From Burkholderia paludis (GTDB lineage: Bacteria > Pseudomonadota > Gammaproteobacteria > Burkholderiales > Burkholderiaceae), in NCBI RefSeq assembly GCF_000732615.1, contig NZ_JPGL01000076.1, positions 1 to 46,581 of the forward strand: a DNA stretch of 46,581 bases. Reading direction: 5' to 3'. Position 1 is the first letter of the stretch; each line of letters begins with the position of its first letter. Positions 32,436-41,861 of the stretch are shown one piece after another. The notes under the pieces were generated by a model. The model saw only the letters and a list, made by a program, of their open reading frames with translations, had not been told where the DNA came from and searched no databases. A program made the translations under genes and the position numbers.

Positions 32436-32690
32436 TCAGACTTGCGGGATCTCGATCTTCACTTCGAGGACTTCGAGATCGTCCTGGCGCTCGAGGCTGA
32501 CGCGAATGTCGTCGTTCGAAATCTGGACATACTTCGAGATGACCGCGACGAGTTCCTTCTGCAACGCGGGCAGGTAATCGGCCGGCGGCCGGCCGCCGAC
32601 CCGTTCGTGCGCGATGATGAGCTGCAGGCGCTCCTTCGCGACCGATGCGGACTTCTTCTTCTCGCCGAGGAGAAACGAAAGGATGGACAT
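32436..32690 (-). CDS. minE: Cell division topological specificity factor MinE
   Basis: An 84-residue protein that stimulates the MinD ATPase and drives the pole-to-pole Min oscillation that places the division site at mid-cell. The MinD-binding helix is in ASVAKERLQLIIAHERV, and the dimerisation domain follows (ISKYVQISNDDIRVSLERQDDL). It starts 12 bp after minD. Confidence 0.98.
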   Translation of the reverse strand: MSILSFLLGEKKKSASVAKERLQLIIAHERVGGRPPADYLPALQKELVAVISKYVQISNDDIRVSLERQDDLEVLEVKIEIPQV

Positions 32691-32702
32691 GAGCGGCCTC
32701 CG

Positions 32703-33518
32703 TTACTTGCTGCCGAAGAGGCGCTGCAGCAGGCCCGGCTTCTGGTAGTCGGTGAAGCGCAGCGGCTTGTCTTCGCCGAGGAAGCGGGCAACGACGTCCT
32801 TGTACGCTTCCGCGACGTCGGTGCCGTCGATATGCACGGCCGGCAGGCCCTGGTTCGATGCGTGCAGCACGGCTTCCGACTCGGGCACCACGCCGATCAG
32901 CTTGATGCGCAGGATCTCGCTGATGTCCTCGAGCGACAGCATCTCGCCTTCGCTCACGCGCTTCGGGCTGTAACGCGTGATCAGCAGGTGCTCCTTGATC
33001 GGATCCTTGCCTTCGGTCCCACGCTTCGTCTTCGACGACAGAATGCCGAGGATGCGGTCCGAGTCGCGCACCGACGACACTTCCGGGTTCGTGACGATCA
33101 GCGCTTCATCGGCGAAGTACATCGCGTGCAGCGCGCCGGCCTCGATCCCGGCCGGCGAATCGCAGACGATGAATTCGAAGTCCATCGCGGCGAGATCGTT
33201 CAGCACCTTCTCGACGCCTTCGCGCGTCAGCGCATCCTTGTCGCGCGTCTGCGACGCCGGCAGGATGAACAGGTTCTCGCACTTCTTGTCCTTGATCAGC
33301 GCCTGGTTCAGGTTCGCTTCGCCCTGGATCACGTTCACGAGGTCGTACACCACGCGACGCTCGCAGCCCATGATGAGATCGAGGTTGCGCAGGCCGACGT
33401 CGAAGTCGATCACGGCCGTCTTGTGGCCGCGCAGCGCGAGACCGGACGCAAAGCTCGCGCTCGTCGTCGTCTTGCCCACGCCGCCCTTGCCCGAGGTCAC
33501 CACGATGATTTTTGCCAT
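32703..33518 (-). CDS. minD: Septum-site-determining ATPase MinD
   Basis: A 271-residue membrane-associated ATPase that recruits MinC. The deviant Walker A motif GKGGVGKTT is at residues 10-18, with DFDVGLRNLDLIMG next. The C-terminal amphipathic helix (QKPGLLQRLFGSK) is the membrane-targeting sequence. It lies between minC and minE. Confidence 0.98.
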   Translation of the reverse strand: MAKIIVVTSGKGGVGKTTTSASFASGLALRGHKTAVIDFDVGLRNLDLIMGCERRVVYDLVNVIQGEANLNQALIKDKKCENLFILPASQTRDKDALTREGVEKVLNDLAAMDFEFIVCDSPAGIEAGALHAMYFADEALIVTNPEVSSVRDSDRILGILSSKTKRGTEGKDPIKEHLLITRYSPKRVSEGEMLSLEDISEILRIKLIGVVPESEAVLHASNQGLPAVHIDGTDVAEAYKDVVARFLGEDKPLRFTDYQKPGLLQRLFGSK

Positions 33519-33577
33519 TTACCCAATACCCTGTGTTCGTCAATGAGAGCCGATCGATCCGGAGCGTGCCGCGTAGG

Positions 33578-34348
33578 TCACGTCAGGCGCAGCGGTTCGA
33601 TCATCAGTTTTTCCTCTTCGAGCCGGATCTGCACCGATTTGCCCAGTACGTCGGCGGGCAGCGGGTTCTCGGTCGTTCGATAGATACCCGCGATCGAAAT
33701 CAGTTCCGGTTCGAGACACGTGCAGAAAATGCGCGCGTCGTGATTGCCGTGCACACCCGCGAGCGCGCGGCCGCGCAACGGCGCGTAGATGTGGATATTG
33801 CCTTCCGCGATGATCTCCGCGCCGTGACTGACCGGCGCGAGCACCACGAGGTCTCCTTTCGCGTAAATCTGCTGCCCCGAACGCAACGGCCGGTCGATCA
33901 CGAGCGTCTGGCCGCCCGCCTGCGACACGGCCGGCGCGGGCTCCGGCGCCGGTTCGGCTGCCGGAGCGGCGACGGCGGCTTCCGCGGCAGGCGCCGGTTC
34001 CGCGTCGTCGGCCAGCTTCGCGGCCGGGGCGCGGCGATCGCGCGCCTCGAGCAACGGCAGGCCGGCGTCCCCCGCCCAGCCCTGCGTTGCCAGCGCCACG
34101 ACGCCCACCGGGCGCATCCGCACGTCGCTCAACATCTGGCGGATGTCCGCCAGCGCGACGCGTTCGCCGTCCGCCAGGCGGCGAACGTCGATCGCGACGA
34201 CATCGTCGGCGAAAAACTCGGGAGTCGCTTCGAAGCGCTTGACCAGTTCGGCACGCAACGCATCGAGATCGGTCGTCTTCACGGTGAACAGCAACGTATC
34301 GACCGATCCGCTGCGCAGCTCGAAGAATGGCGATTTTTTAAGCGACAT
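33578..34348 (-). CDS. minC: Septum site-determining protein MinC
   Basis: A 256-residue FtsZ inhibitor. The N-terminal domain (FFELRSGSVDTLLFTVKTTD) and the C-terminal beta-helix domain (LRSGQQIYAKGDLVVLAPVSHGAEI) are joined by a long linker rich in Ala, Pro and Glu (about 120-150). ATG 34348 is preferred; a GTG at 34354 adds two residues. First gene of minCDE. Confidence 0.96.
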   Translation of the reverse strand: MSLKKSPFFELRSGSVDTLLFTVKTTDLDALRAELVKRFEATPEFFADDVVAIDVRRLADGERVALADIRQMLSDVRMRPVGVVALATQGWAGDAGLPLLEARDRRAPAAKLADDAEPAPAAEAAVAAPAAEPAPEPAPAVSQAGGQTLVIDRPLRSGQQIYAKGDLVVLAPVSHGAEIIAEGNIHIYAPLRGRALAGVHGNHDARIFCTCLEPELISIAGIYRTTENPLPADVLGKSVQIRLEEEKLMIEPLRLT

Positions 34349-34357
34349 GGACACTCT

Positions 34358-34380
34358 GCAAAAATTTTTTGCGTATTTTA
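34358..34380 (-). promoter_or_regulatory. minC promoter -10 and adjacent palindrome
   Basis: TAAAAT on the minus strand (34375-34380) is a probable -10. Next to it lies a perfect palindrome, GCAAAAA-T-TTTTTGC (34358-34372), in the presumed leader about 10-24 bp before the minC start. No good -35 is seen. Confidence 0.4.
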
Positions 34381-34509
34381 CAGGCGTCCACGCGTGCGGC
34401 CATTATTTTTGGGAAGCCGGGTTGCGGCGGCCCGGGCGGGGCCGCAACCGGCAGGCGGGCGGGCGACCGGACCTTGGTCGCGCCGCACGGCCCGCATCCT
34501 GACCTTGCG

Positions 34510-35022
34510 TCAGTGCTTCACCTGCGACACGTACAGCGATTTCATCGCGCCGGGCATCCGCGCGATCGGCGCGTGTTCGCCGGTATTGCCGAAACCCGCG
34601 CGTTCGTAGAAGCGGATCGCGTTGCGGTTCGCATCGGCGATCCATGCGTAGACGTCCTCGGCGCCGCGCTCGGCGAGCCATGCGGTGGCCGTCTCCAGCA
34701 GCAGCACGCCGCCACGCAGATGGCGCACCGCGTGCGCGACCCACAGCTCGCTCACGAACGCGCGCCGCTCCGGCGTGTTGTCGAAGTACGCGCCGATCAT
34801 GCCGGCCGGATGGCCTTCGGTGTACAGCAGGAAAGTCGTCGATTCGTCAGACATGGCGCGCTGCGCGGCGATCGCCGACGCTGCGTCCGTTTCGACGTTC
34901 AGCAATTCGGCCTCCGGCGCTTCGCCGGGCGCGTAGGGCTCGCGCAGCGACGCGGCGCGGAGTTCGCGATACACGCTACCCTGGTCGGCAACGATACGAC
35001 GAACGGTCAAGGTCGAACTCAT
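34510..35022 (-). CDS. GNAT family N-acetyltransferase
   Basis: A 170-residue GCN5-type acetyltransferase. The acetyl-CoA binding stretch is VSELWVAHAVRHLRGGVLLL, followed by the typical NRNAIRFYERAGFGNTG. The acceptor substrate is unknown. ATG 35022 is taken as the start, with a GGGGG-like ribosome site about 11 nt upstream. It stands alone between minC and the long gap before alkB. Confidence 0.86.
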   Translation of the reverse strand: MSSTLTVRRIVADQGSVYRELRAASLREPYAPGEAPEAELLNVETDAASAIAAQRAMSDESTTFLLYTEGHPAGMIGAYFDNTPERRAFVSELWVAHAVRHLRGGVLLLETATAWLAERGAEDVYAWIADANRNAIRFYERAGFGNTGEHAPIARMPGAMKSLYVSQVKH

Positions 35023-35552
35023 GCAGGCACAGCCCCCTTCGGACAGCAAGCTACTAGCTTCAACCGAAAGCGGGGCATGAGTCAAATCGTTATTTTCAAA
35101 TGACGGCGAGAATCGAAAGGCAGCAGCGCCGCCGGCAGCCGGGTACGCCGGTTCATGTGCGAGTGCAGCATCGCCGGATCGGCGCACGCCGTCGGACGAC
35201 GGCGACGGTGCTGCCGTCCGGGCCGCGGCGCCGCACGCCTTGCGACGCGCGGCCGTCGCGCTTCGGGCCCGACCCATTTCACCGCGAAAACCGTCATGAC
35301 AGGTAAAACGGACGAGCCTGTCGGCCCGCCTCGCGGGTGCCTGTTCCGTCAAGCATATTGCGATGCAACATTTGTTGCAGACACGCCAACCCATTGTCCG
35401 CACGCATCGCCGCCGGCCATCCGTCTGACGAACCCGCTGCCGGGCCGGGTCGATCCGGCGCGTCCCGCATGTTTCAATCGGCGCGCGCCGGCCCTTCCCG
35501 GCCCGCGCCCCACGCGCCCCGGCGTTTGGAGCCGCGCGCCTAGCGCCGGGGT
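35023..35552. other. Long gap between the acetyltransferase and alkB promoter
   Basis: Over 500 bp without a gene I can support. Frames of 70-140 residues exist but have Arg-rich, low-complexity translations typical of chance in GC-rich DNA. It contains a perfect palindrome at 35364-35379 and probably the acetyltransferase promoter near 35080-35100, where the sequence is AT-richer. Confidence 0.5.
35364..35379. promoter_or_regulatory. Palindromic operator candidate upstream of alkB
   Basis: TGCAACA-TT-TGTTGCA is a perfect inverted repeat (7-bp arms, 2-bp centre), 170 bp upstream of the alkB -35 box. The form suits a dimeric repressor or activator. No regulator gene lies next to it. Confidence 0.4.
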
Positions 35553-35581
35553 TTGGCAAGCGCGCGCATGGATCGTATAAC
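35553..35581 (+). promoter_or_regulatory. alkB promoter (TTGGCA-17-TATAAC)
   Basis: TTGGCA at 35553-35558 and TATAAC at 35576-35581 with a 17-bp spacer. Transcription should start about 100 nt before alkB. Confidence 0.65.
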
Positions 35582-35689
35582 AGGCAGAACCGGGGGAAGA
35601 TCCGGTGCCGCCGCGCACGTCGCGGTCCCGCGAGCATACGAACAACCGTACATGCGGCCGCCCTCGGGCCGGCCGACAGGAGGGAGACA

Positions 35690-36850
35690 ATGGCAACGAC
35701 CGACGGATCGGCCTCGGGCTGGTCGGATGGCAAGCGTTACCTGTGGCTGCTCGGCGCGCTGACGATCACGCTGCCGATCCTCGCCGCCCAGCTCGCGCTG
35801 TCGACGGGCCTGCACGTGTTCTGGTGGTTCGGCCCGCTGTTCGCGTTCGGCGTGATCCCGATCCTCGATACGCTGATCGGCGACGATCGCGACAATCCGC
35901 CCGAGACCGTCGTCCCGCACCTCGAGCGGGAGCGCTATTACCGGCTCATCGTCTATCTCGCGACCTTCGTCGAATACGTCGCGTTCTTCGTGTGCGTCTG
36001 GATCGTCGGCACGCATGCGCTCGCATGGTACGACTACGTCGGCTTCGCGCTGTCGCTCGGCGCCGCGACCGGCATTTCGATCAACACCGCACACGAACTC
36101 GGGCACAAGACCGACCGCTTCGAGCGCTGGCTCGCGAAGATCACGCTCGCGCCGGTCGCGTATGGCCACTTCTACGTCGAACACAACCGCGGCCACCACG
36201 TGCGCGTCGCGACGGCCGAGGATCCGGCGAGCGCGCGCTACGGCGAATCGTTCTGGGCCTTCCTGCCGCGCACCGTGACCGGCAGCATCCGCTCGGCGTG
36301 GCGGCTCGAAAAGGCACGCCTCGAACGGCTCGGGCATTCGCCCTGGACCTGGCGCAACGAAGTGCTGCACGCCTGGGCAATGACCGTCGTCGTATGGGGC
36401 ATCGCGATCGCGATGGCCGGCAAGGTCGTGATCCCGTTCCTCGTGATCCAGGCCGTCTACGGCGCGTCGCTGCTCGAGGTCGTGAACTACGTCGAGCATT
36501 ACGGCCTCGGCCGCCGCAAGCTGCCGAGCGGCCGCTACGAACGCTGCACGCCGCAGCATTCGTGGAACAGCAATCACGTCGTCACCAATCTGTTCCTGTA
36601 CCAGCTGCAGCGGCACGCCGACCATCATGCGAATCCGACGCGCTCGTACCAGGCGCTGCGCCACTTCGACGATTCGCCGCAACTGCCGGCCGGCTACGCG
36701 ACGATGATCCTGTTCGCGTACGTGCCGCCGCTCTGGTACCGCGTGATGAATCCGCGCGTGGTCGCCCACTACGGCGGCGACATGGCGCAATCGAACATCA
36801 AGCCGTCGATCCGCGCCAAAGTGCTCGCTCAGTATCCGGCCGCGGCCTGA
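35690..36850 (+). CDS. alkB: Alkane 1-monooxygenase AlkB
   Basis: A 386-residue integral-membrane di-iron hydroxylase converting n-alkanes to 1-alkanols, with electrons from rubredoxin. All histidine boxes are present: HELGH (135-139), EHNRGHH (164-170), NYVEHYG (266-272) and QRHADHH (307-313). About six membrane segments are expected. ATG 35690 follows AGGAGGGAGACA. No rubredoxin or rubredoxin reductase gene is adjacent, so electron partners must be encoded elsewhere. Confidence 0.95.
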   Translation: MATTDGSASGWSDGKRYLWLLGALTITLPILAAQLALSTGLHVFWWFGPLFAFGVIPILDTLIGDDRDNPPETVVPHLERERYYRLIVYLATFVEYVAFFVCVWIVGTHALAWYDYVGFALSLGAATGISINTAHELGHKTDRFERWLAKITLAPVAYGHFYVEHNRGHHVRVATAEDPASARYGESFWAFLPRTVTGSIRSAWRLEKARLERLGHSPWTWRNEVLHAWAMTVVVWGIAIAMAGKVVIPFLVIQAVYGASLLEVVNYVEHYGLGRRKLPSGRYERCTPQHSWNSNHVVTNLFLYQLQRHADHHANPTRSYQALRHFDDSPQLPAGYATMILFAYVPPLWYRVMNPRVVAHYGGDMAQSNIKPSIRAKVLAQYPAAA

Positions 36851-36953
36851 TCGCGGGGAACCGGCCGGCAAGGGCCGGCCCCGGCGAGTCGCCGGATGTC
36901 GGCGTCGTCGCCGCGCCCTGCGCCACCGAAGTCCGGCGCGCCGGGCACGGCCG

Positions 36954-38489
36954 TTACGCCGCTTCCGGCAGCCTGAACACGGCCACCGCGTGCCGCAGCG
37001 CGCTCGCCTGCTCGGCCAGTGCCTGCGTCGCGGCGGATGCCTGTTCGACGAGCGCCGCGTTGCGCTGCGTCGCTTCGTCCATCTGCGTCACAGCAATGTT
37101 CACCTGCTGGATGCCGCCGCTCTGCTCCTGCGACGCGGACGAGATCTCGCCGACGATCGTCGTGACCCGCTGCACCGCGCTCACGATCTCGTGAATCGAC
37201 GCGCCCGCGCGGCCGATCAGCACGGCGCCTTCGTCGACCCGGCGCGTCGATTGCTCGATGAGCCCCTTGATCTCCTTCGCGGCGGCGGCGCTGCGCTGCG
37301 CGAGCGTGCGGACTTCCGCCGCGACGACCGCGAAGCCGCGCCCCTGTTCGCCCGCACGGGCCGCCTCGACCGCCGCGTTCAATGCGAGGATGTTGGTCTG
37401 GAACGCGATGCCGTCGATCACCGAGATGATCTCGCCGACCTTCGCCGAGCTGTCCGCGATGCCGGTCATCGTGCCGACGGCGTCCGTCATCACGCCGCCG
37501 CCTGCCGACGCGATGCTGGACGCGTCGTGCGCAAGTTGCGCCGCGTGCTGCGCGTGCTCGGCCGACTGGCGCACGCTGCCCGTAAGTTCGGTCATGCTGG
37601 CGGCCGTTTCCTCGAGCGACGCGGCCTGCGCCTCGGTACGCGCCGACAGGTCGTAATTGCCCGACGCGATCTGCGCGCTCGCCGTCGCGACGGCTTCGGC
37701 GTGCGTACGCACCTCGAGCACCACCCCCGACAGGCTCGCCTGCATCGCCTGCAGCGCGCGCAGCAGGTCGGCGATCTCGTCACGGCCGCTCGCATCGACG
37801 CGACGCGTCAGGTCGCCGCCGGCGACGGCTTGCGCGCAGGCCACCGCACGGTCGAGCGGCCGCAGGATCGCACGGCTGAACAGGAATGCACCGACCATCG
37901 CGACGGCCAGCACGATCAGCATCAGCACGAGGCTCGCGGCGGTGGCGTGCTGCGCGTCGCGGCTCGCCTGCGCCGACACCGTGGCGCTCTCGTCGGCGAT
38001 CGATTTCGCGGCCCGCTCCAGCAGGGCCGCCGGTTCGCGGTCGACGCCCGCCACGGCGGCATCGCCGGCCGACATCTCGAAGCCGGCGGCCTTGAATGCG
38101 TCGAAGCCGCGCCGGTACCCCTCGCCCATCTCCGTGTGCGCGCGCATGAACTGCTCGACGAGCGAGCGGCTCTCGCCCTGCGGCAACTGGTGCACGAGCT
38201 GCGCGGCGAGCGCATCGACCGTACGCTCGCGCGTCTGGAACGCCTGCCAGTACTGGTCGAGCTTCCCGGGCTGCTTGCCGCGCAACAGCGTGTCCTTCCA
38301 TTCCTGCACCTGCAGCTTGAACTGCACGAGCGTGGCCGACACGAGCCGCTCGTCGCCGACATTCGTCTGCACGTCTTCGGCGAACGTATCGATCGAACGG
38401 TTGAGTATGTGGATACCGTACAGCGCGCCACAGAACATCAGCAACAGCGCGACGGCGAATGCGAGGGGAATCTTGTAGCTCAGCTTCAT
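36954..38489 (-). CDS. Methyl-accepting chemotaxis protein
   Basis: A 511-residue chemoreceptor. The first membrane segment is at about 7-29, then a ~160-residue periplasmic domain that looks four-helix-bundle-like (LVSATLVQFKLQVQEWKDTLLRG), a second membrane segment at about 186-208, a HAMP domain (RPLDRAVACAQAVAGGDLTRRV), and the signalling domain with the conserved hairpin tip (EIISVIDGIAFQTNILALNAAVEAARAG, in part). It ends in VFRLPEAA, with no NWETF-type pentapeptide for CheR/CheB. The ligand is unknown. A sigma-28-like promoter lies 60 bp upstream, so it should be controlled with the flagellar regulon. Confidence 0.94.
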   Translation of the reverse strand: MKLSYKIPLAFAVALLLMFCGALYGIHILNRSIDTFAEDVQTNVGDERLVSATLVQFKLQVQEWKDTLLRGKQPGKLDQYWQAFQTRERTVDALAAQLVHQLPQGESRSLVEQFMRAHTEMGEGYRRGFDAFKAAGFEMSAGDAAVAGVDREPAALLERAAKSIADESATVSAQASRDAQHATAASLVLMLIVLAVAMVGAFLFSRAILRPLDRAVACAQAVAGGDLTRRVDASGRDEIADLLRALQAMQASLSGVVLEVRTHAEAVATASAQIASGNYDLSARTEAQAASLEETAASMTELTGSVRQSAEHAQHAAQLAHDASSIASAGGGVMTDAVGTMTGIADSSAKVGEIISVIDGIAFQTNILALNAAVEAARAGEQGRGFAVVAAEVRTLAQRSAAAAKEIKGLIEQSTRRVDEGAVLIGRAGASIHEIVSAVQRVTTIVGEISSASQEQSGGIQQVNIAVTQMDEATQRNAALVEQASAATQALAEQASALRHAVAVFRLPEAA

Positions 38490-38549
38490 GGGACCTTGAA
38501 TCGACGGGAAACGATGCGGCCGGGCAAGGGCGCCCGCCGCCGCTCCGTG

Positions 38550-38576
38550 TTAACGGCGCGGAAAACGCAGGCTTAA
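38550..38576 (-). promoter_or_regulatory. Sigma-28 (FliA) type promoter of the chemoreceptor gene
   Basis: On the minus strand TTAAGCCT (38569-38576), an 11-bp spacer, and GCCGTTAA (38550-38557). Compared with the FliA consensus TAAAGTTT-N11-GCCGATAA, the -10 matches 7 of 8 and the -35 about 5 of 8, with the exact spacing. It ends 60 bp before the start. Confidence 0.6.
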
Positions 38577-38633
38577 AACTGAGGAAAGCGGTGAAAGCCG
38601 GACGCCGCGCGTGCGCTTCAGCGCGTGGCGCGC

Positions 38634-39587
38634 TCAGGTCGAATGCGTCGCGCGGGGCGCCGTTGTCGCGGCAACCCGCGAGCCCGCCATCCGGCGGCGC
38701 ACGGCGACGATCGACAGCACGCCGAAGACGATCCCGGCGAGCACATCGGCAAGATAATGGCCGCCCTGCGTCGGCGACGACGCGATCATCACGGCATTCA
38801 GCGCGAGCGCGGCGGGAAACACGTAGCGGACGTGCCGTACCGCGTACGCGAGCAACAGCGCCAGCATCACGTGGAACGACGGCATCGACACGAGCCCCTG
38901 CGAGTCGGACAGGCTGAAGCGCCGAAGCTGCCCGCTGCGCAGCAGGTCGTAGTGAGACACGGTCGACGCCGTGCCCGGATCGGCGATGCCGAAATGGACG
39001 AATGCGCTTCGCGCCGGGAACGGCGTCGAGACGAGCACGGCGACGAGCAGCGCGAATGCGAACAGCGCCATGAATTCGGCGAGGTCGTCGTAGCGCCGCG
39101 TGATCGCGAGGATGAACGGAACGGCCACCAGTTGCACGATGCTGCTGCGATACGCCACCGCCAGCACGCGCTGCAGTCCGGCATGCGCGCCCAGCCAGCC
39201 ATACAGGTCGGGCCAGTGAAAGCCGAGCAGCGCATCGAAGCGGACGAGATCGGCGTCGATCGACGGCGGCGCGAGCGCCACGCACCGATAGTCGAGCAGC
39301 ACGACCGCCTGGCTGAAGGCGGCGATCGTCACGATACAGAGCAGGGCCAGCGCCGCTTCGCGCCATCGCCACGCATGGGCGCGCTTGCAATGGCGCGGCG
39401 TGCGCGACAGCACGATCAATGCCGTCGCAACCGCGATGGCCGCGCATCCTGCCAGCCCCGCGAAAATCGCCGCGTCGCCCAACGCCAGCGCGATGCCGAC
39501 GCCCTGCGCGCCGCGAATGCCCGCGACGGCAATGACGACGGTCAGCAGCGCAATGCCCGTCAGGACTTTCGGCACTCGGTTCGTCAT
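38634..39587 (-). CDS. PAP2-superfamily membrane phosphatase
   Basis: A 317-residue membrane protein with about six to seven membrane segments. PAP2 motifs SMPSFH (234-239) and GGHYLAD (275-281) supply the catalytic His and Asp; the first basic motif (KxxxxxxRP) is not evident, as in the PAP2_3 (inositolphosphotransferase-like) branch, which also has the RFDALLGFHWPDLYGWL stretch seen at 117-132. It may hydrolyse or transfer a lipid phosphate; the substrate is unknown. It lies after the tRNA-Ser terminator on the same strand. Confidence 0.87.
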   Translation of the reverse strand: MTNRVPKVLTGIALLTVVIAVAGIRGAQGVGIALALGDAAIFAGLAGCAAIAVATALIVLSRTPRHCKRAHAWRWREAALALLCIVTIAAFSQAVVLLDYRCVALAPPSIDADLVRFDALLGFHWPDLYGWLGAHAGLQRVLAVAYRSSIVQLVAVPFILAITRRYDDLAEFMALFAFALLVAVLVSTPFPARSAFVHFGIADPGTASTVSHYDLLRSGQLRRFSLSDSQGLVSMPSFHVMLALLLAYAVRHVRYVFPAALALNAVMIASSPTQGGHYLADVLAGIVFGVLSIVAVRRRMAGSRVAATTAPRATHST

Positions 39588-39748
39588 CGGATCGCGGGGT
39601 TCGCCGCGCGGCGCGGCTGCATCGAGGACGCGGCACGATCATGCCGCGCGGTTGGCCGTCATCGTACCAGCCCGATCCGGATGTGCCGACGGCGCGGATG
39701 TTGCCGCCGCAACGGTTTGCGACACATGCGCGGCGCAAGCCCAAAACG

Positions 39749-39780
39749 AAAAACCCCTTGATCCTTCCGGATCAAGGGGC
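39749..39780 (-). terminator. Terminator of tRNA-Ser(CGA)
   Basis: An 11-bp stem (CCCCTTGATCC with GGATCAAGGGG, 39754-39779) around TTCC. On the minus strand it ends in TTTTTC. It lies 10 bp beyond the tRNA. Confidence 0.94.
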
Positions 39781-39789
39781 TTCGTATTT

Positions 39790-39880
<91 letters not shown>

Positions 39881-39924
39881 TTCCTTACTGCATTTCGCGG
39901 TTGGTCGTTTCCGCGAAAGAAAAG

Positions 39925-39954
39925 ATTATAAGACGATCTCTTCTGAACTGACAA
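39925..39954 (-). promoter_or_regulatory. Promoter of tRNA-Ser(CGA) (TTGTCA-18-TATAAT)
   Basis: On the minus strand TTGTCA (39949-39954), an 18-bp spacer and consensus TATAAT (39925-39930), between the serS stop and the tRNA. Start of transcription expected near 39918. Confidence 0.85.
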
Positions 39955-39997
39955 GCCCTTTTTGCAAATTATTTTGCGAGGGCTTCGGCCGCCTGCA

Positions 39998-41299
<1,302 letters not shown>

Positions 41300-41551
41300 G
41301 GGAGGACTTGGAAAATCGTTGTGTAAGACGGGAATTCTAACGCACCGCGGGGCCGCCACGGCACCGGACGAACGGACAATGCCGTAAACGGGCGATGACC
41401 GGGGTAAGGCGACCATGGCAGTATCGCATTGCCGGTTCGCGTGCGGCGCCCGCACAGCGCGCGGCGTCGCAACATCGCGGATCGCAAGACGCCCGCGTCC
41501 GCCGCCGGCGCGTCAACCGAAGCCCCCGCCAACCGCCAACCGAGGAAACCG

Positions 41552-41818
41552 ATGGCCATCGAACTGGACAAGGACGTGCGCGACCGCGCGATCGCGTCGC
41601 TGCAACGCTATTTCACGGAAAACATGGACGAGCCGATCGGCAACATCCAGGCCGGCGCGCTGCTGCACTTCTTCGTCGAGGAAATCGCGCCCGTGATCTA
41701 CAACCTCGCGATCGCCGACGCGCAGCAGAGCCTGCACGCCCGCGTCACCGAACTCGACATCGAATGCCACCAGGAGCCGTTCGGCTACTGGAAGAAGCAG
41801 CCGGCCCGCAAGCGCTGA
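41552..41818 (+). CDS. DUF2164 family protein
   Basis: An 88-residue protein matching DUF2164 (MAIELDKDVRDRAIASLQRY, ENMDEPIGNIQAGALLHFF, ending YWKKQPARKR). It is alpha-helical and cytosolic, without known function. ATG 41552 follows CGAGGAAACCG. It stands alone on the plus strand between the minus-strand genes serS and rarA. The 250 bp upstream (41300-41551) contain nothing I can support. Confidence 0.88.
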   Translation: MAIELDKDVRDRAIASLQRYFTENMDEPIGNIQAGALLHFFVEEIAPVIYNLAIADAQQSLHARVTELDIECHQEPFGYWKKQPARKR

Positions 41819-41861
41819 CGCGTTCGCGGCGGCGCCGGCCGAACCGGGCCGCGCCTCGCGG

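Noticed and set aside
35155..35580. 141-residue plus-strand frame in the gap before alkB
   Set aside because: Low-complexity Arg/Pro-rich translation, no ribosome site; overlaps the alkB promoter.
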